Shown here: positions 54,201-61,310 of the stretch, piece after piece
Layout of the letters: each line of letters starts with the position of its first letter
Position numbering within the stretch: position 1 is the first letter of the stretch
NCBI GenBank assembly: GCA_947179485.1
Contig: OX359247.1
Location: 25,706,801-25,770,800, forward strand
Direction: 5' to 3'
Length of the DNA: 64,000 bases
DNA from: Allacma fusca
Taxonomy: Eukaryota > Arthropoda > Collembola > Symphypleona > Sminthuridae
The notes under the pieces: model-generated
Seen by the model: the letters and a program-made list of their open reading frames with translations, nothing else
Database searches by the model: none
What the model was told of the DNA's origin: nothing
Translations under genes and position numbers: made by a program

Positions 54201-55790
54201 GGAGCCTTTGAAAGTTTCTAGTATTACAAGTAGTATCTATCTGTAGGTGGTACTCAGGGCGCGGAAAGAAAGCAGGAGTTGCAGTGAGGCTTGAAAACAA
54301 GAAAATCAATACCATTGTCTGAACCGTGTTTATCTCTTTTTGGTTCTTAGTTAATCTTCCGGAAAGTAGCGGATGTGAAAAGAGAAAAAGAATTGGCAGA
54401 ACGTCGCAAGAATGAACCCCAACTGGATCAAACTCAAGATCATTTGGTGAGGAAGTTATTCTCACGTTTTCGGAAAGCAGGGCCGACTGATCGGGTTTCC
54501 ACCGGCTCGAGTCTTCAGACTGAAACTTCCAAAGATGTTGAGAAGGGAGTGGGTGAACGTAGTGATAGTGATAACGATGCCTCCCATCCACTCACTGATA
54601 CTGTCATGTCTAGCAAATTGGCAAAAGTCTTTCCAGCCACGGCAAAGGTGGCCAATGAGAAGGAGCAGGAGACGAGAGCCCCTGTCCCGACAATTAAACC
54701 CAAAGGGAAATGGGGAGCTCTAATGAGTGGTGGTGGTGGAGGGAGCTCCGCAGCTCCAGCCCCAGCTCCACCCGTGACAACAACACCCTCAATCGATGTT
54801 GTGAGTACAGTATCCTCCGCGGAGGAGAAAGTTCAGTCAACTTTGTCCGTGACCACAGAACCAAGTCGTGGTATTAACAAGCTCAAAGCTCTCACAGGTG
54901 CCTCGGGTCAGTCCGGAAATAAGATTTTTCCTAAAGCGCAGAAAGTAGTGACAACGGGACGACAGGAGACGATCGAGGAGTTGACGGAAACAGCTTCAGG
55001 GGGAAGTCCAGCAAAATCTCCCCCTGTCCCTCTCGACAGTCAAAATTTCAAAGAGTCAATAGTCCCACCCCCCGGACCCTTCCAACTCCCCTCACCGTCC
55101 ACAATGTCCGCCGAGTACCAACAAATCATTGCAAATATCATGGACTTCAAAGTGGATGTTAAATTAGAAATACAGAGACTCAATCAAAAAATGAATAAGA
55201 TAGAGGACGTGCTCGGTGACATTGTGTCAAAGTTAAATCAGCAACTCAATGGCCCAGGGCCTGGTGCGGGTCCATCAGCTGCCTCCCAGTTCTCCCATCG
55301 CCTCCTCAGCCCCACCTCCCCCTCACCCCTCCTCTCGGACACCGGTCATGACCGAGACACGAGTCCGGCCAGTGGAGACGAGCCCGAGAAGAAACACCGG
55401 TCGGGTCATCACCATCATCATCACAAGCATCGGGACCGGGACCGGGACCGTGATAGGGATCGGGACCGTGACAGAGACAGAGATCGGGATCGGGATCGAG
55501 ACAGGGATCGGGACAGGCATCGAGAAAAGACCCCGGACACGCTCTCACCAAATTCTTCCAGAGTCTCCAGCTCGGATGTTGCTCGTTCGAAAAAATCCAA
55601 ATCAAGGACGAAGTCAACATCCTCCACAGGCAGAACCTCCACAGCGGAATCAGGCGGGACTCAACAGCTCGAGGATGAGACGGAGGAAGCATCAAGTAGT
55701 AAACATTCTTCGGCCGGATCCAAAGAAGCTCTACTCCCCACAAAGCCTGTCATCATCCCCACCGGACAACGATCTCGCGAATTTCTGTGA
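4158..55790 (+). CDS. eag: EAG-class voltage-gated K+ channel gene, ten exons, 5' partial
   Basis: This is the whole coding span seen in the window: join of 4158-4258, 5318-5450, 28138-28272, 29591-29712, 30840-31235, 32529-32949, 33876-34075, 40911-41163, 53291-53487 and 54351-55790. It gives about 1,131 residues without an internal stop. Fly EAG is about 1,170, so only a short N-terminal cap is missing. The domain order is that of the EAG family: PAS (1-115), calmodulin-binding stretch (124-142), S1-S6 with pore (193-450), C-linker, cyclic-nucleotide-binding homology domain (about 520-650), and a cytoplasmic tail with a coiled coil (907-951). By family knowledge the product is a tetrameric delayed-rectifier K+ channel of neuronal and muscle plasma membrane that is not opened by cyclic nucleotides. 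Residue numbers throughout count the first full codon at 4160 as 1. The start codon and promoter lie outside the window. Identity as EAG rather than ERG or ELK rests on near-identity to insect EAG through the core. Confidence 0.97.
4259..5317 (+). other. eag: Intron A-B of eag
   Basis: The intron is 1,059 bp with a GTAAGT donor and a gattcacag acceptor, AT-rich. It has a TACATACATATGTATAC-type motif at about 4300-4330 and again near 5255. No other feature was seen. Confidence 0.9.
5318..5450 (+). CDS. eag: eag exon B: middle of PAS domain
   Basis: The exon encodes residues 34-77, from [20 protein letters not shown] to [10 protein letters not shown]. It starts after a gattcacag acceptor in phase 0 and ends one base into a codon at a strong GTAAGA donor. 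Fly EAG has two more residues after MQKSCR (a YVCG-type segment), so this copy is closer to vertebrate length there. Joined to exon C it reads KKN-K-TPLW, which matches the vertebrate arrangement (KKNRTPVW). Fly EAG has an extra 18-20 residues at this point. Confidence 0.96.
5673..5690. repeat. 18-bp palindrome of the GTATCTAC/GTAGATAC family
   Basis: Arms TATCTACAT and ATGTAGATA meet without a spacer, flanked by TGTACATATG. It is a typical member of the dispersed motif family seen throughout the introns. Confidence 0.85.
6716..6748 (+). repeat. (GA)n microsatellite
   Basis: An uninterrupted run of about 16 GA units, preceded by GAGAGGAGAG. Confidence 0.95.
7782..7792 (+). repeat. C11 homopolymer
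   Basis: A run of 11 C. Length errors in assembly are likely here. Confidence 0.9.
12426..12444 (+). repeat. (GA)n microsatellite
   Basis: About nine GA units followed by CGCGAG. Confidence 0.9.
13271..13292 (+). repeat. (TCC)n trinucleotide repeat
   Basis: Seven CTC/TCC units in intron B-C. They lie in no supported reading frame. Confidence 0.85.
15560..15578 (+). repeat. G-run (G11 A G7)
   Basis: Eleven G, one A and seven G. This could form a G-quadruplex on the transcript strand. Confidence 0.9.
18191..18215 (+). repeat. (TG)/(TATG)n simple repeat
   Basis: TGTGTG runs into about four TATG units and TGTACGTA. Such TATG repeats commonly adjoin the TATGTACATA motif in this window. Confidence 0.85.
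20161..20187 (+). other. eag: Candidate 27-nt microexon or recursive splice site in intron B-C
   Basis: A pyrimidine/AT tract ending tttccacagag abuts GTGAGC at 20161. Twenty-seven bases later TTACAG abuts GTATTC at 20188. Read as an exon from 20161 to 20187, it keeps phase 1 on both sides and would add [10 protein letters not shown] between KKN and TPLW. That is the point where fly EAG has extra residues, and its closing GAA codon would restore the fly-like ETPLW. Read instead as a zero-length exon, the AG|GTGAGC junction is a recursive (ratchet) splice site. The first AG upstream (cacag) would give 29 bases and shift the frame, which argues against a simple exon. Confidence 0.3.
23085..23138 (+). 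repeat. (GA)n microsatellite, longest in window
   Basis: About 27 uninterrupted GA units. Confidence 0.95.
25926..25959 (+). repeat. (CT)n microsatellite
   Basis: About 17 CT units. It is the only long GA/CT tract in the window with CT on the gene's sense strand. Confidence 0.95.
26586..26735 (+). repeat. Degenerate tandem repeat, unit about 32-36 bp
   Basis: Four to five imperfect copies share TTTTGTTTTGTACC followed by AAAATTAATATTACC-like sequence. The clearest two are at about 26640-26705. The repeat gives rise to an open frame of 103 codons with a repeating CFVPKL-type peptide, which I take as a by-product of the repeat. Confidence 0.6.
27205..27244 (+). repeat. (AC)n microsatellite
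   Basis: Twenty AC units, uninterrupted, about 0.9 kb upstream of exon C. Confidence 0.95.
28138..28272 (+). CDS. eag: eag exon C: end of PAS domain
   Basis: The exon encodes residues 78-122: [20 protein letters not shown], then [20 protein letters not shown]. It follows a pyrimidine-rich tract ending ttttccag, and its first two bases complete the codon split from exon B. The 3' boundary is uncertain by six bases. A GT donor at 28273 (ACAA|gtacac) adds Gly-Thr-Ser before LSKFAK. A GC donor at 28267 (AAAG|gcacaa) adds only Gly. Both leave the same phase. I chose the GT site because the linker length then fits fly EAG better. Neither site matches the donor consensus well. Confidence 0.93.
28273..29590 (+). 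other. eag: Intron C-D of eag
   Basis: The intron is 1,318 bp. The donor is weak (see exon C) and the acceptor is ctacacag. It contains TATCTATCTATGTATGTATGTACATT at about 28490-28515 in two overlapping motif copies and a C10 run at 28755-28764. No gene was seen. Confidence 0.85.
29591..29712 (+). CDS. eag: eag exon D: N-terminal calmodulin-binding linker
   Basis: The exon encodes residues 123-163, with [18 protein letters not shown] followed by [20 protein letters not shown]. The first part is a basic amphipathic stretch at the position of the BDN calmodulin-binding site of EAG1, where Ca2+-calmodulin inhibits the channel. The exon lies between a ctacacag acceptor and a GTGAGT donor, enters two bases into a codon and ends in phase 0. 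The acceptor has a weak pyrimidine tract, but the coding match to insect EAG leaves little doubt. Confidence 0.95.
29713..30839 (+). other. eag: Intron D-E of eag
   Basis: The intron is 1,127 bp, GTGAGT to gtctag. It has a GTAGATACATATATGTACG motif at about 30601-30620 and is otherwise unremarkable. Confidence 0.9.
30840..31235 (+). CDS. eag: eag exon E: pre-S1 region and S1-S3
   Basis: The exon encodes residues 164-295 in phase 0 at both ends (acceptor gtctag, donor GTGAGT). It opens with [20 protein letters not shown], the conserved pre-S1 segment. Three membrane helices follow: S1 about 193-213 ([19 protein letters not shown]), S2 about 228-247 (ending [14 protein letters not shown]) and S3 about 270-286 ([16 protein letters not shown]). 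The acidic residues in S2 and S3 that pair with S4 charges, and that bind Mg2+ in EAG channels, are present as Asp232, Asp236 and Asp277. The two leading ATG codons are internal to the gene and are not a translation start. The exon ends NAFDHDED, exactly where mammalian EAG1 has an alternatively spliced S3-S4 insert. Confidence 0.98.
31236..32528 (+). other. eag: Intron E-F of eag (S3-S4 junction)
   Basis: The intron is 1,293 bp, phase 0, GTGAGT to atttgcag. It sits where mammalian EAG1 gains an alternatively spliced insert between S3 and S4. I looked for a phase-0 cassette exon and found none convincing. Open frames on both strands at 31949-32287 are not conserved proteins I recognise. Confidence 0.9.
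32529..32949 (+). CDS. eag: eag exon F: S4, S5, pore and most of S6
   Basis: The exon encodes residues 296-435. S4 is at 298-320 ([17 protein letters not shown]), with Arg or Lys at every third position in its core. S5 spans about 326-349 (ending [13 protein letters not shown]). The S5-pore turret carries an N-glycosylation sequon NVT at 370-372. The selectivity filter is SVGFGN at 411-416, the GFG form typical of EAG rather than the GYG of Shaker. S6 starts at about 426 ([10 protein letters not shown]). The acceptor is atttgcag and the donor GTGAGT, one base into the Ala codon that opens exon G. All key voltage-sensor and filter residues are intact, so I see a functional ion-conducting core. 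Confidence 0.98.
33352..33368 (+). repeat. (GA)n microsatellite
   Basis: Eight GA units in the S6-splitting intron. Confidence 0.9.
33761..33785 (+). repeat. (TATG)n microsatellite
   Basis: About six TGTA/TATG units ending TGTACATAG. Confidence 0.9.
33876..34075 (+). CDS. eag: eag exon G: end of S6 and C-linker
   Basis: The exon encodes residues 436-502, with [20 protein letters not shown] finishing S6 and the post-S6 gate. [20 protein letters not shown] and [13 protein letters not shown] form the C-linker helices that join the gate to the cytoplasmic ring. The acceptor is attttacag (entering two bases into the Ala codon) and the donor GTGAGC in phase 0. The S6 tyrosine codon TAC at 33884-33886 corresponds to a residue reported as an A-to-I editing site in fly EAG. 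That residue assignment is from memory. Confidence 0.97.
35874..35915 (+). repeat. (GT)n microsatellite, interrupted
   Basis: A GTGTGT run broken by GTTT and GA. It supplies the VCVCVC end of a spurious reading frame. Confidence 0.9.
36932..36952 (+). repeat. (GA)n microsatellite
   Basis: About ten GA/AG units, continuing imperfectly as GGAAGAGAG to 36960. Confidence 0.9.
39344..39358 (+). repeat. C15 homopolymer
   Basis: The longest homopolymer in the window. Its length may be unreliable. Confidence 0.9.
40390..40418. repeat. Perfect 13-bp inverted repeat, 3-nt loop
   Basis: TGCCATAGGATCC (40390-40402) is separated by GAA from its exact reverse complement at 40406-40418. It would form a stable stem in the pre-mRNA about 490 bp before exon H. 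No T-run follows, and a bacterial-type terminator has no meaning here. Confidence 0.85.
40911..41163 (+). CDS. eag: eag exon H: C-linker end and first half of CNBHD
   Basis: The exon encodes residues 503-586, from [20 protein letters not shown] through [19 protein letters not shown] to [15 protein letters not shown]. This is the start of the cyclic-nucleotide-binding homology domain (CNBHD), nearly identical to insect and vertebrate EAG. It follows an attttcag acceptor in phase 0 and ends at GTGAGT one base into a Gly codon. In this family the domain does not bind cyclic nucleotides with useful affinity. It docks with the PAS domain and transmits calmodulin inhibition. Confidence 0.97.
47264..47280 (+). 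repeat. (GA)n microsatellite
   Basis: Eight GA units. Confidence 0.9.
49162..49184 (+). repeat. (GA)n microsatellite
   Basis: Eleven GA units. Confidence 0.9.
50321..50344 (+). repeat. (TGAG)n microsatellite
   Basis: Six TGAG units. Confidence 0.9.
52299..52325 (+). repeat. GC-rich CGG/CAG cluster
   Basis: Mixed CGGCAGCAG units, far richer in GC than the flanks. In no supported reading frame. Confidence 0.75.
53291..53487 (+). CDS. eag: eag exon I: second half of CNBHD with intrinsic ligand
   Basis: The exon encodes residues 587-652: [15 protein letters not shown], then [20 protein letters not shown], then [20 protein letters not shown] and NLRHR. Tyr647-Asn648-Leu649 is the YNL motif. 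Structures of EAG and ELK channels show it folding into the nucleotide pocket as a built-in ligand. The exon follows aatttcag, enters two bases into a codon, and ends in phase 0 at [16 protein letters not shown] diverges from the fly sequence around it, as expected for a surface loop. Confidence 0.97.
53488..54350 (+). other. eag: Intron I-J of eag
   Basis: The intron is 863 bp, GTAAGT to gttcttag, phase 0. The first third is AT-rich. No feature was seen beyond one ACATATGTATCTAT motif at about 53772. Confidence 0.9.
54351..55790 (+). CDS. eag: eag exon J: terminal exon, cytoplasmic tail and stop
   Basis: The exon encodes residues 653-1131 and a TGA stop at 55788-55790, after a gttcttag acceptor in phase 0. 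[20 protein letters not shown] continues the post-CNBHD helix. [16 protein letters not shown] (about 681-696) matches the BDC2 calmodulin-binding helix. NKIFPKAQK and GRQETIEE (855-862) match the KVFPKAPK and RQDT segments of fly EAG, the CaMKII interaction and phosphorylation region. [20 protein letters not shown] (907 on) begins a coiled coil running to about 951, equivalent to the tetramerising coil of EAG. Then come six His (1005-1010), 14 Arg-Asp pairs (1013-1040) and a Ser/Lys/Arg-rich end finishing GQRSREFL. The His and Arg-Asp tracts are not in the EAG proteins I know. Pro/Ala/Gly-rich low-complexity linkers separate the conserved islands. Confidence 0.96.
   Translation, partial: LIFRKVADVKREKELAERRKNEPQLDQTQDHLVRKLFSRFRKAGPTDRVSTGSSLQTETSKDVEKGVGERSDSDNDASHPLTDTVMSSKLAKVFPATAKVANEKEQETRAPVPTIKPKGKWGALMSGGGGGSSAAPAPAPPVTTTPSIDVVSTVSSAEEKVQSTLSVTTEPSRGINKLKALTGASGQSGNKIFPKAQKVVTTGRQETIEELTETASGGSPAKSPPVPLDSQNFKESIVPPPGPFQLPSPSTMSAEYQQIIANIMDFKVDVKLEIQRLNQKMNKIEDVLGDIVSKLNQQLNGPGPGAGPSAASQFSHRLLSPTSPSPLLSDTGHDRDTSPASGDEPEKKHRSGHHHHHHKHRDRDRDRDRDRDRDRDRDRDRDRDRDRDRHREKTPDTLSPNSSRVSSSDVARSKKSKSRTKSTSSTGRTSTAESGGTQQLEDETEEASSSKHSSAGSKEALLPTKPVIIPTGQRSREFL
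54960..54971 (+). other. eag: CaMKII-like RQET motif in the eag tail
   Basis: Codons CGA CAG GAG ACG encode Arg856-Gln-Glu-Thr859, followed by IEE. CaMKII's own autoinhibitory segment reads RQETVD around Thr286. Fly EAG has RQDT at its CaMKII site, where the kinase both binds and phosphorylates. The match and its position, just after the FPKA motif, make Thr859 a probable CaMKII target. The phosphorylation itself is inferred from the fly work. Confidence 0.7.
55113..55247 (+). other. eag: C-terminal coiled coil (assembly domain)
   Basis: The segment encodes residues about 907-951, from [20 protein letters not shown] through [20 protein letters not shown]. Hydrophobic residues recur at a/d heptad spacing (I, V, L, I, L, M, I, L, I, L). 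Fly EAG has a clearly related segment containing DMKVDVRLELQRM. In EAG channels a coiled coil here drives subunit tetramerisation and selects partners within the family. Confidence 0.8.
55407..55514 (+). repeat. eag: His6 plus (Arg-Asp)14 coding tract
   Basis: Within exon J, six His codons (55407-55424) are followed by Lys-His and then 14 Arg-Asp dipeptides (55431-55514), then Arg-His-Arg-Glu-Lys. Arg is written with CGG, CGT, CGA, AGG and AGA, and Asp with both GAC and GAT, so the tract is not a pure hexanucleotide array. Mixed codons suggest that the peptide, not only the DNA, has been kept. Alternating Arg-Asp tracts are known from RNA-binding proteins such as U1-70K and NELF-E. I know of none in an ion channel. 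Confidence 0.9.
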
Positions 55791-58700
55791 TATTCTTTAT
55801 TTCTGTTTATATAGGAAACTAACCCGAATGTACCTACAACAATACATACATTTAATAATATTTAATAATTTAATTAATTACTACATGTAGCTTAACTAAT
55901 TATATCTAAACATCTCACACCTCTTCACTTCTTGCCTCCATCTAACAAGTAGCGACTACAAATTTTATTACTAATATGTATGTAATTATACATATACTCC
56001 ATTAACATATTAACCTAATTGTTACTCGTTATCATCGATTCATGTGCTATCTCAACGCAGTGTGAACACCGACCTGGAAGTACTTCCTTATTTTTAAATC
56101 CCCCCAACAATAATAATTATTATTATTCTCCGCCAGTAACTTCTACAACTATCCACAGGTCCAAAGGATCTCCACAAAAAAGGCATGGAACAATAGCAAC
56201 AGGAAGAATCATAATTGTAAACATTTTACTACAACGTGGTGTATATCTACCTAAAAGGCAATGTTATTTATCCTAACCCAATATTACTTTTTAAAAACCA
56301 GACAACAGCAACCCCATCAAGACTAGTACATGAAATTTTATTTAACTCAAAAAATTACATGATTACTTTGTATATACATATTTACCCCACACAAATTAAC
56401 CTTGTTATATATCTAATTACCTATATCTACTGTTAGACACTCCGACCAGCAAGTTTGTTTATCAAATGTTCATACAAGAGTCCAAAGCTAGTGATATTAT
56501 TTGGGGAGGAAGGATACATACTAAAATGCACTATCAACTATGCAATGACAAAAAGTCATGATGAATACAACCCAGTGTTAAAATCTCAGTTAGGATCTCC
56601 AATACTCCCAGCTACAGTATAGACTAAAGCCTGTAGTGTCCTCCTACTACCCGCAAATTCAGTGTGCGTTTCAGTCCGTGGTGAATCTGGTGATGTTCAA
56701 GCTAATCTTCTGACATTCCTTGGATTCGAATTCATTGAGCAAGATGTTGATTCCTGGAGTAAAGTGCAATGGGCTGTTTGTATGATTAGAATGAATTAAC
56801 TCTGCTACTCATCCCTTGATTATGCTTATTAGTGGAGGCGTGCGTAAAATTAGTGTAATGTTCCCAGGCACGATTTACTTGTAAGAGACAGATGAAATGC
56901 GGAAATGCTGGGCATTCTTCCTCTCTCATCTATTTACGTCTTGTAATTATTAGTCATGATAATGGATTTGAACATGCAAGGAGACTACTGAGCTCATCCA
57001 TCCCTGGTCATAGGATAGGCACACAATGCTTTCTCCCCTGCAGAGCCATGCAAGGTGCTATGAGCACATTTCTAACATTTTATCGATTGATGAGGGTGTA
57101 GTGTGGGGTGATTTTACTCATCGCCTTAATACTAATTTCTTAGTTTATGAAAATTCTTTTGTATACATTACCATGAGATTCAGAAATGGTAATAATTCAA
57201 ATAATAATCCATTTATGTGATCGCACCTTTAGGTCTCCTTGTTGACATTCCTCTGGATATTTTTATTGAGTACCCAACTAGTAGTTTATTTCTAGTACAT
57301 GCTCCAGTGACAATACAATGAATGTAATTTAAAGGATTCTTGGGTGAGTCCCAACACTGGGTATACAGTCTAATGAATTTTCAATTTCTATCCTATTTGC
57401 ATTGACACTGGGAAATTGAACTGAATTCTTATCATTCCAACCTTTGATGCTCATTGGGTTAAGTCAGTCTGGAGAAGAGTACTGTATTTATAAACAACCG
57501 CCGTAGCTGACAATGAGTCTACCTTTCAATTAGCTCTCATGTGAGAAGTTCTGTGGGACAATATTCTGCATGAGGACTCAGAATCAGCTCTCTGTAAAAA
57601 TACAATTCCCTGAGAATTTTAATTTCTCAGGTGGTTAGGCCCACATATAGAAGGTACCTTCTCAATTTAGGACTGACTATGAGGTCATACTGTAACTAAC
57701 GATGGAATTACATCCTGAAGGTTTTAGTATTCCCATTTTTAACACTAGCTATTCATGTGTTTTGTATTCACTGTCCTTGCTTCTGGCTGGCACACTTTTC
57801 CCCTCAGCAGACTTAATTATTACAAATACCGAAAACATTGTAGAATCTGTGAGGAATTATGCTCCAACCTACTTGCGGGCTATTCGTGTCGATTACTTAA
57901 ACCACTCTGGATTGAACTTATGTGAAGGGAACTTTACTGCACACAAGTATGTTACGACCTTGAGGACATTATAAGTGAGATTTGTAGATGAACGCAGGTT
58001 TGTCGCTAGTTTTTTTTTCTCCCGAGAGCACATGAAATGATTACATTAAGTTGCAAGAAATCCATAAGTAGAAGGATACGGTTTCTAAAAACTTGCGCCG
58101 CCCTCCGCCTCCAACCTAGTAGAAATTACCACTTTGTGCAGTACAGTGTGTAGTACTAGATGGATACGTAAATTGTACATATATAGAATCAGGCCGGAGA
58201 AATTAAGCTGGATTTTTCTTAAATTTTGTGTCTTTTCAGCTAATTGTGTATTTAAAACTTGTCGAAAACTTTCCCTCGAGTTTCTGCATGGTGATACACT
58301 TTGGAAAAAAGTTGTGTCTCAGTCCTAGCGTTTTTCTATTTCCCTGAGAGAGAACGAGAGAGAACCTTTGAGTCATTATGTATGAAACATAGAGGAGAAA
58401 GGCCGGGACATAGTGGGCTGATGTAGACAGGGAAGAAAAAGTTTTACACGCAGTAATGCGTGGAAAGTATACATTAAGACCAACCTTGACGTGGATTTTG
58501 GACTGTACCTCATTTCCCCATAATTTAAATCGGGAGTTTTTCTAAATCCACGGTTTTGCATGTAAATGATTCCAAACTTGAGCTATTCTTGGAACTCAGC
58601 AGTCAACCGGAGAATTACATGGGAGGCATGTGTAGATACATACATGGATGAACATATGTATATACATAGCTATAAACATCCGATACGTATCCACACGTGC

Positions 58701-60496
58701 TTTGTGAATACAGGGCAGGAGCTTTGAATGTGATGTAGGGAAAAAAAAGCACTATCCAGGGGCGTAATCATGGTCCTTTTACTCTGTTTGTCTTTCTAAT
58801 GGAGGAGTAGCAACCAGCTGGAAGATGGAGTATTTACATGATTTGATTACATCTGGGATTCCATGAGCTCGAACATTGTCTAAAACAAAGGATTGCAGCC
58901 TTCAAAATTTCCAAACTCCTTGTATATGTATACAGTGTATAGGGACTGTTGAAAGTATCAAAATGTGATTCATTTTTTAAGTGAATTTAAATAGCTACTG
59001 TATATTAAGTAACCCTATTTGATCCCAATTTCCCGATAAGGTCCTCCCACAATATCATATTCATGAATCTCCGAGTTTTTCTGTGGCTCTCCCCCGTAAT
59101 CGAATTTATTCTTTAGGTTATAATAGAACGGGGCTGAAATCTTCCCTAATATAAATATTGCTACAACTGTTGGGCAATAAGGCACAGGGTTTTATTTATA
59201 CAAGGAATAACTTAGGATGAAAGGCGTTGACATCCGTATTTCAATTCTTAAGCTCCCACATCTCTCCCTCCCTCACTCCTCCACTCCCGTAGAAGAGGAG
59301 GTTCAGGGGAAGCTGTCGGACTCCGAGGAATCCAAGTCACTGTGTGCATTTTAAATTCAAATCACTTATTCATTATTCAAAACTTGAGCAAACAGGTAGA
59401 GGAACTTTGCTATTTTCAGTTCCCTCTGACATTTCAAGAATTTTAAATAAATATTTTTACAATATTCTTTTGGATTTTTGGCATTTTAAATATCTTCCGC
59501 TCATCGAGTCCCTTTTAACATTCCTTGTGTTTAGTAGGTTGAAGAATGAGAGGTCAAAGTTCTAACTATGGCCTTGTAGGCAGGGGATTTCGAGAGAGGC
59601 TACATGGTATACTTTTTATTTTTACTGTTGATTGAGTACAGTAGAAAGTATTGCCACACACTTGAACGGTTGCGTAGATATAAGAGAAAGTTGAGAACAA
59701 AGTTTCATAACTTTCCCTCCAAGCAGAGTCTCAGCAGACAGAGCACAACAATATAAGTGAGGAGAAACTGTATTTTTAATGCAAGAACGTTTTTCCCCCT
59801 GGATTGAACGGAACTCCTCCCCTGACTTTCAAACTACAAGCAAGGAAAGGATAATATATGAAATTATCAGAAGTGGAAATATTTACCTTTCACATCTGCT
59901 AAAATTTCCTGGGAATGAATCTGAATCAGCCAATGAACTAGCTGAGCGTTTATACCCTAGTTTATTATTATATGGAGGGGAGGGGGGTGGAGAAAAAAGG
60001 AAAGCAAATTGAGAAAGTTGAATCAATTTGTCTTGCTGAATATGAGTTCTCTTCGCTGAAACGTGTCTTACGTGTTCATGTGAATCGACCAGAAATAGAT
60101 AAATAGGTCAGCGGCTCTATAAATAGAAACATAATAAAGTACATATATAGGGTGCATCTGAGGGAGAGTCTCATCTCTGTATCTCTCGTATTTTTTTGCC
60201 GCATAGAGTTCCATGCATGGTTTCCATCCGTCCTATGTCTTCAACCAAGTCATGAGTGACATCCGAGTTTTGTGATGTGTAGCTCTTATATGATATACAT
60301 ACATAGCCATTTCTAAAATATGAAACAACCGAATATTATTAACAGTATCGAAACCCATTCCCAAACCTTGGACTTACATTTGTAAGCGAGCAATCACGTA
60401 AATATTCTTTGGAGGAGTGTGAACTGTCAAGCAGCGTGAGATTTCTGTTATTGTTAACTTTTCCTTGTGTAGTATATTCTACATCCGCATCCAATG

Positions 60497-60543
60497 AGTG
60501 TGTGTGTGTGTGATTGAGTGTGTGTATAGATATATGTATATAT

Positions 60544-60574
<31 letters not shown>
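60497..60574 (+). repeat. (GT)n microsatellite, compound
   Basis: (GT)n, then TGATTGAG, then (GT)n, then TATAGATATATGTATATATAC, then a last (GT) run of about 14 units. Confidence 0.95.
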
Positions 60575-60576
<2 letters not shown>

Positions 60577-61281
60577 GGTCGTTTATAACGTTCCATTTCA
60601 ATAACCTTGTCGACGTCAGTGGCGTTTGTGTTTTATCTTTTTCCCTGTATTGATCGCTCTCTCTACCTGTCCGTAATCTCCAAGAATTTTGTCCTCTTTC
60701 TCTACTTTTCGGCCTTATATTTTATAATTATGTGGGTATTGTACCTTTGACCCAGTTTAAAATATTCATCTGCAACTTAATGGCCCAATTTTGTTACTCT
60801 ACTTCAAAGTAATCAAGGAACCGCACGTTAGCACTTGGACCTAGGTCGCTCAGATTCCAGAACTCTTTCCATGTATTCAGAGATTCCACATAAAACCCTC
60901 TAAAGCTTTTCAAAATTAGTTAGGTTTTGATATATAAAAAAAGCGCAGTGATTTTTAAAAGATCAGTTACAGTTTATTATGTTAGAGGAAATGTTGCTGT
61001 AGATACATATGTAGCTCTAGCATTGGATCTCTATTGTCGAGATAACCTTCATACATGTACTTTGCTACTTGCACGCATAATTCTAAGGTAGTTACATACG
61101 TGGAATTATTCTAAAGACAAAAATCGAATGTAGAGGTTGGATTAAAAATCTTGAATTATTACAAGTCTCTAGCGTTATTGACGTATGTACATATATGTAT
61201 GGCTCCTTTAATTTCCATGGTCCACAAAGCTTTGTGCATCCACAAAGGCAATACAAATGGTAGGATTCCCCTTATTGTTAG

Positions 61282-61310
61282 TGAGAATTTTCTGAGAATT
61301 TTCTGAGAAT
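61282..61310 (+). repeat. Short tandem repeat of TTTCTGAGAAT
   Basis: Two full copies and a partial leading copy of an 11-bp unit, head to tail. Confidence 0.8.

Noticed and set aside
54040-54591. 183-codon minus-strand open frame
   Set aside because: It overlaps intron I-J and conserved coding sequence of exon J on the other strand. The peptide is not recognisable.
55306-55743. 145-codon minus-strand open frame with Asp/Pro-rich repeats, and an overlapping 65-codon frame rich in Val/Pro/Ile
   Set aside because: They are the antisense image of the Arg-Asp and low-complexity coding tract of exon J. They have no splice or start support and no family resemblance.
55249-55890. 213-codon plus-strand frame rich in Gly/Thr/Ile
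   Set aside because: It is the shifted frame of exon J's repeat region. The conserved coiled coil and RS-rich tail are in the other frame.
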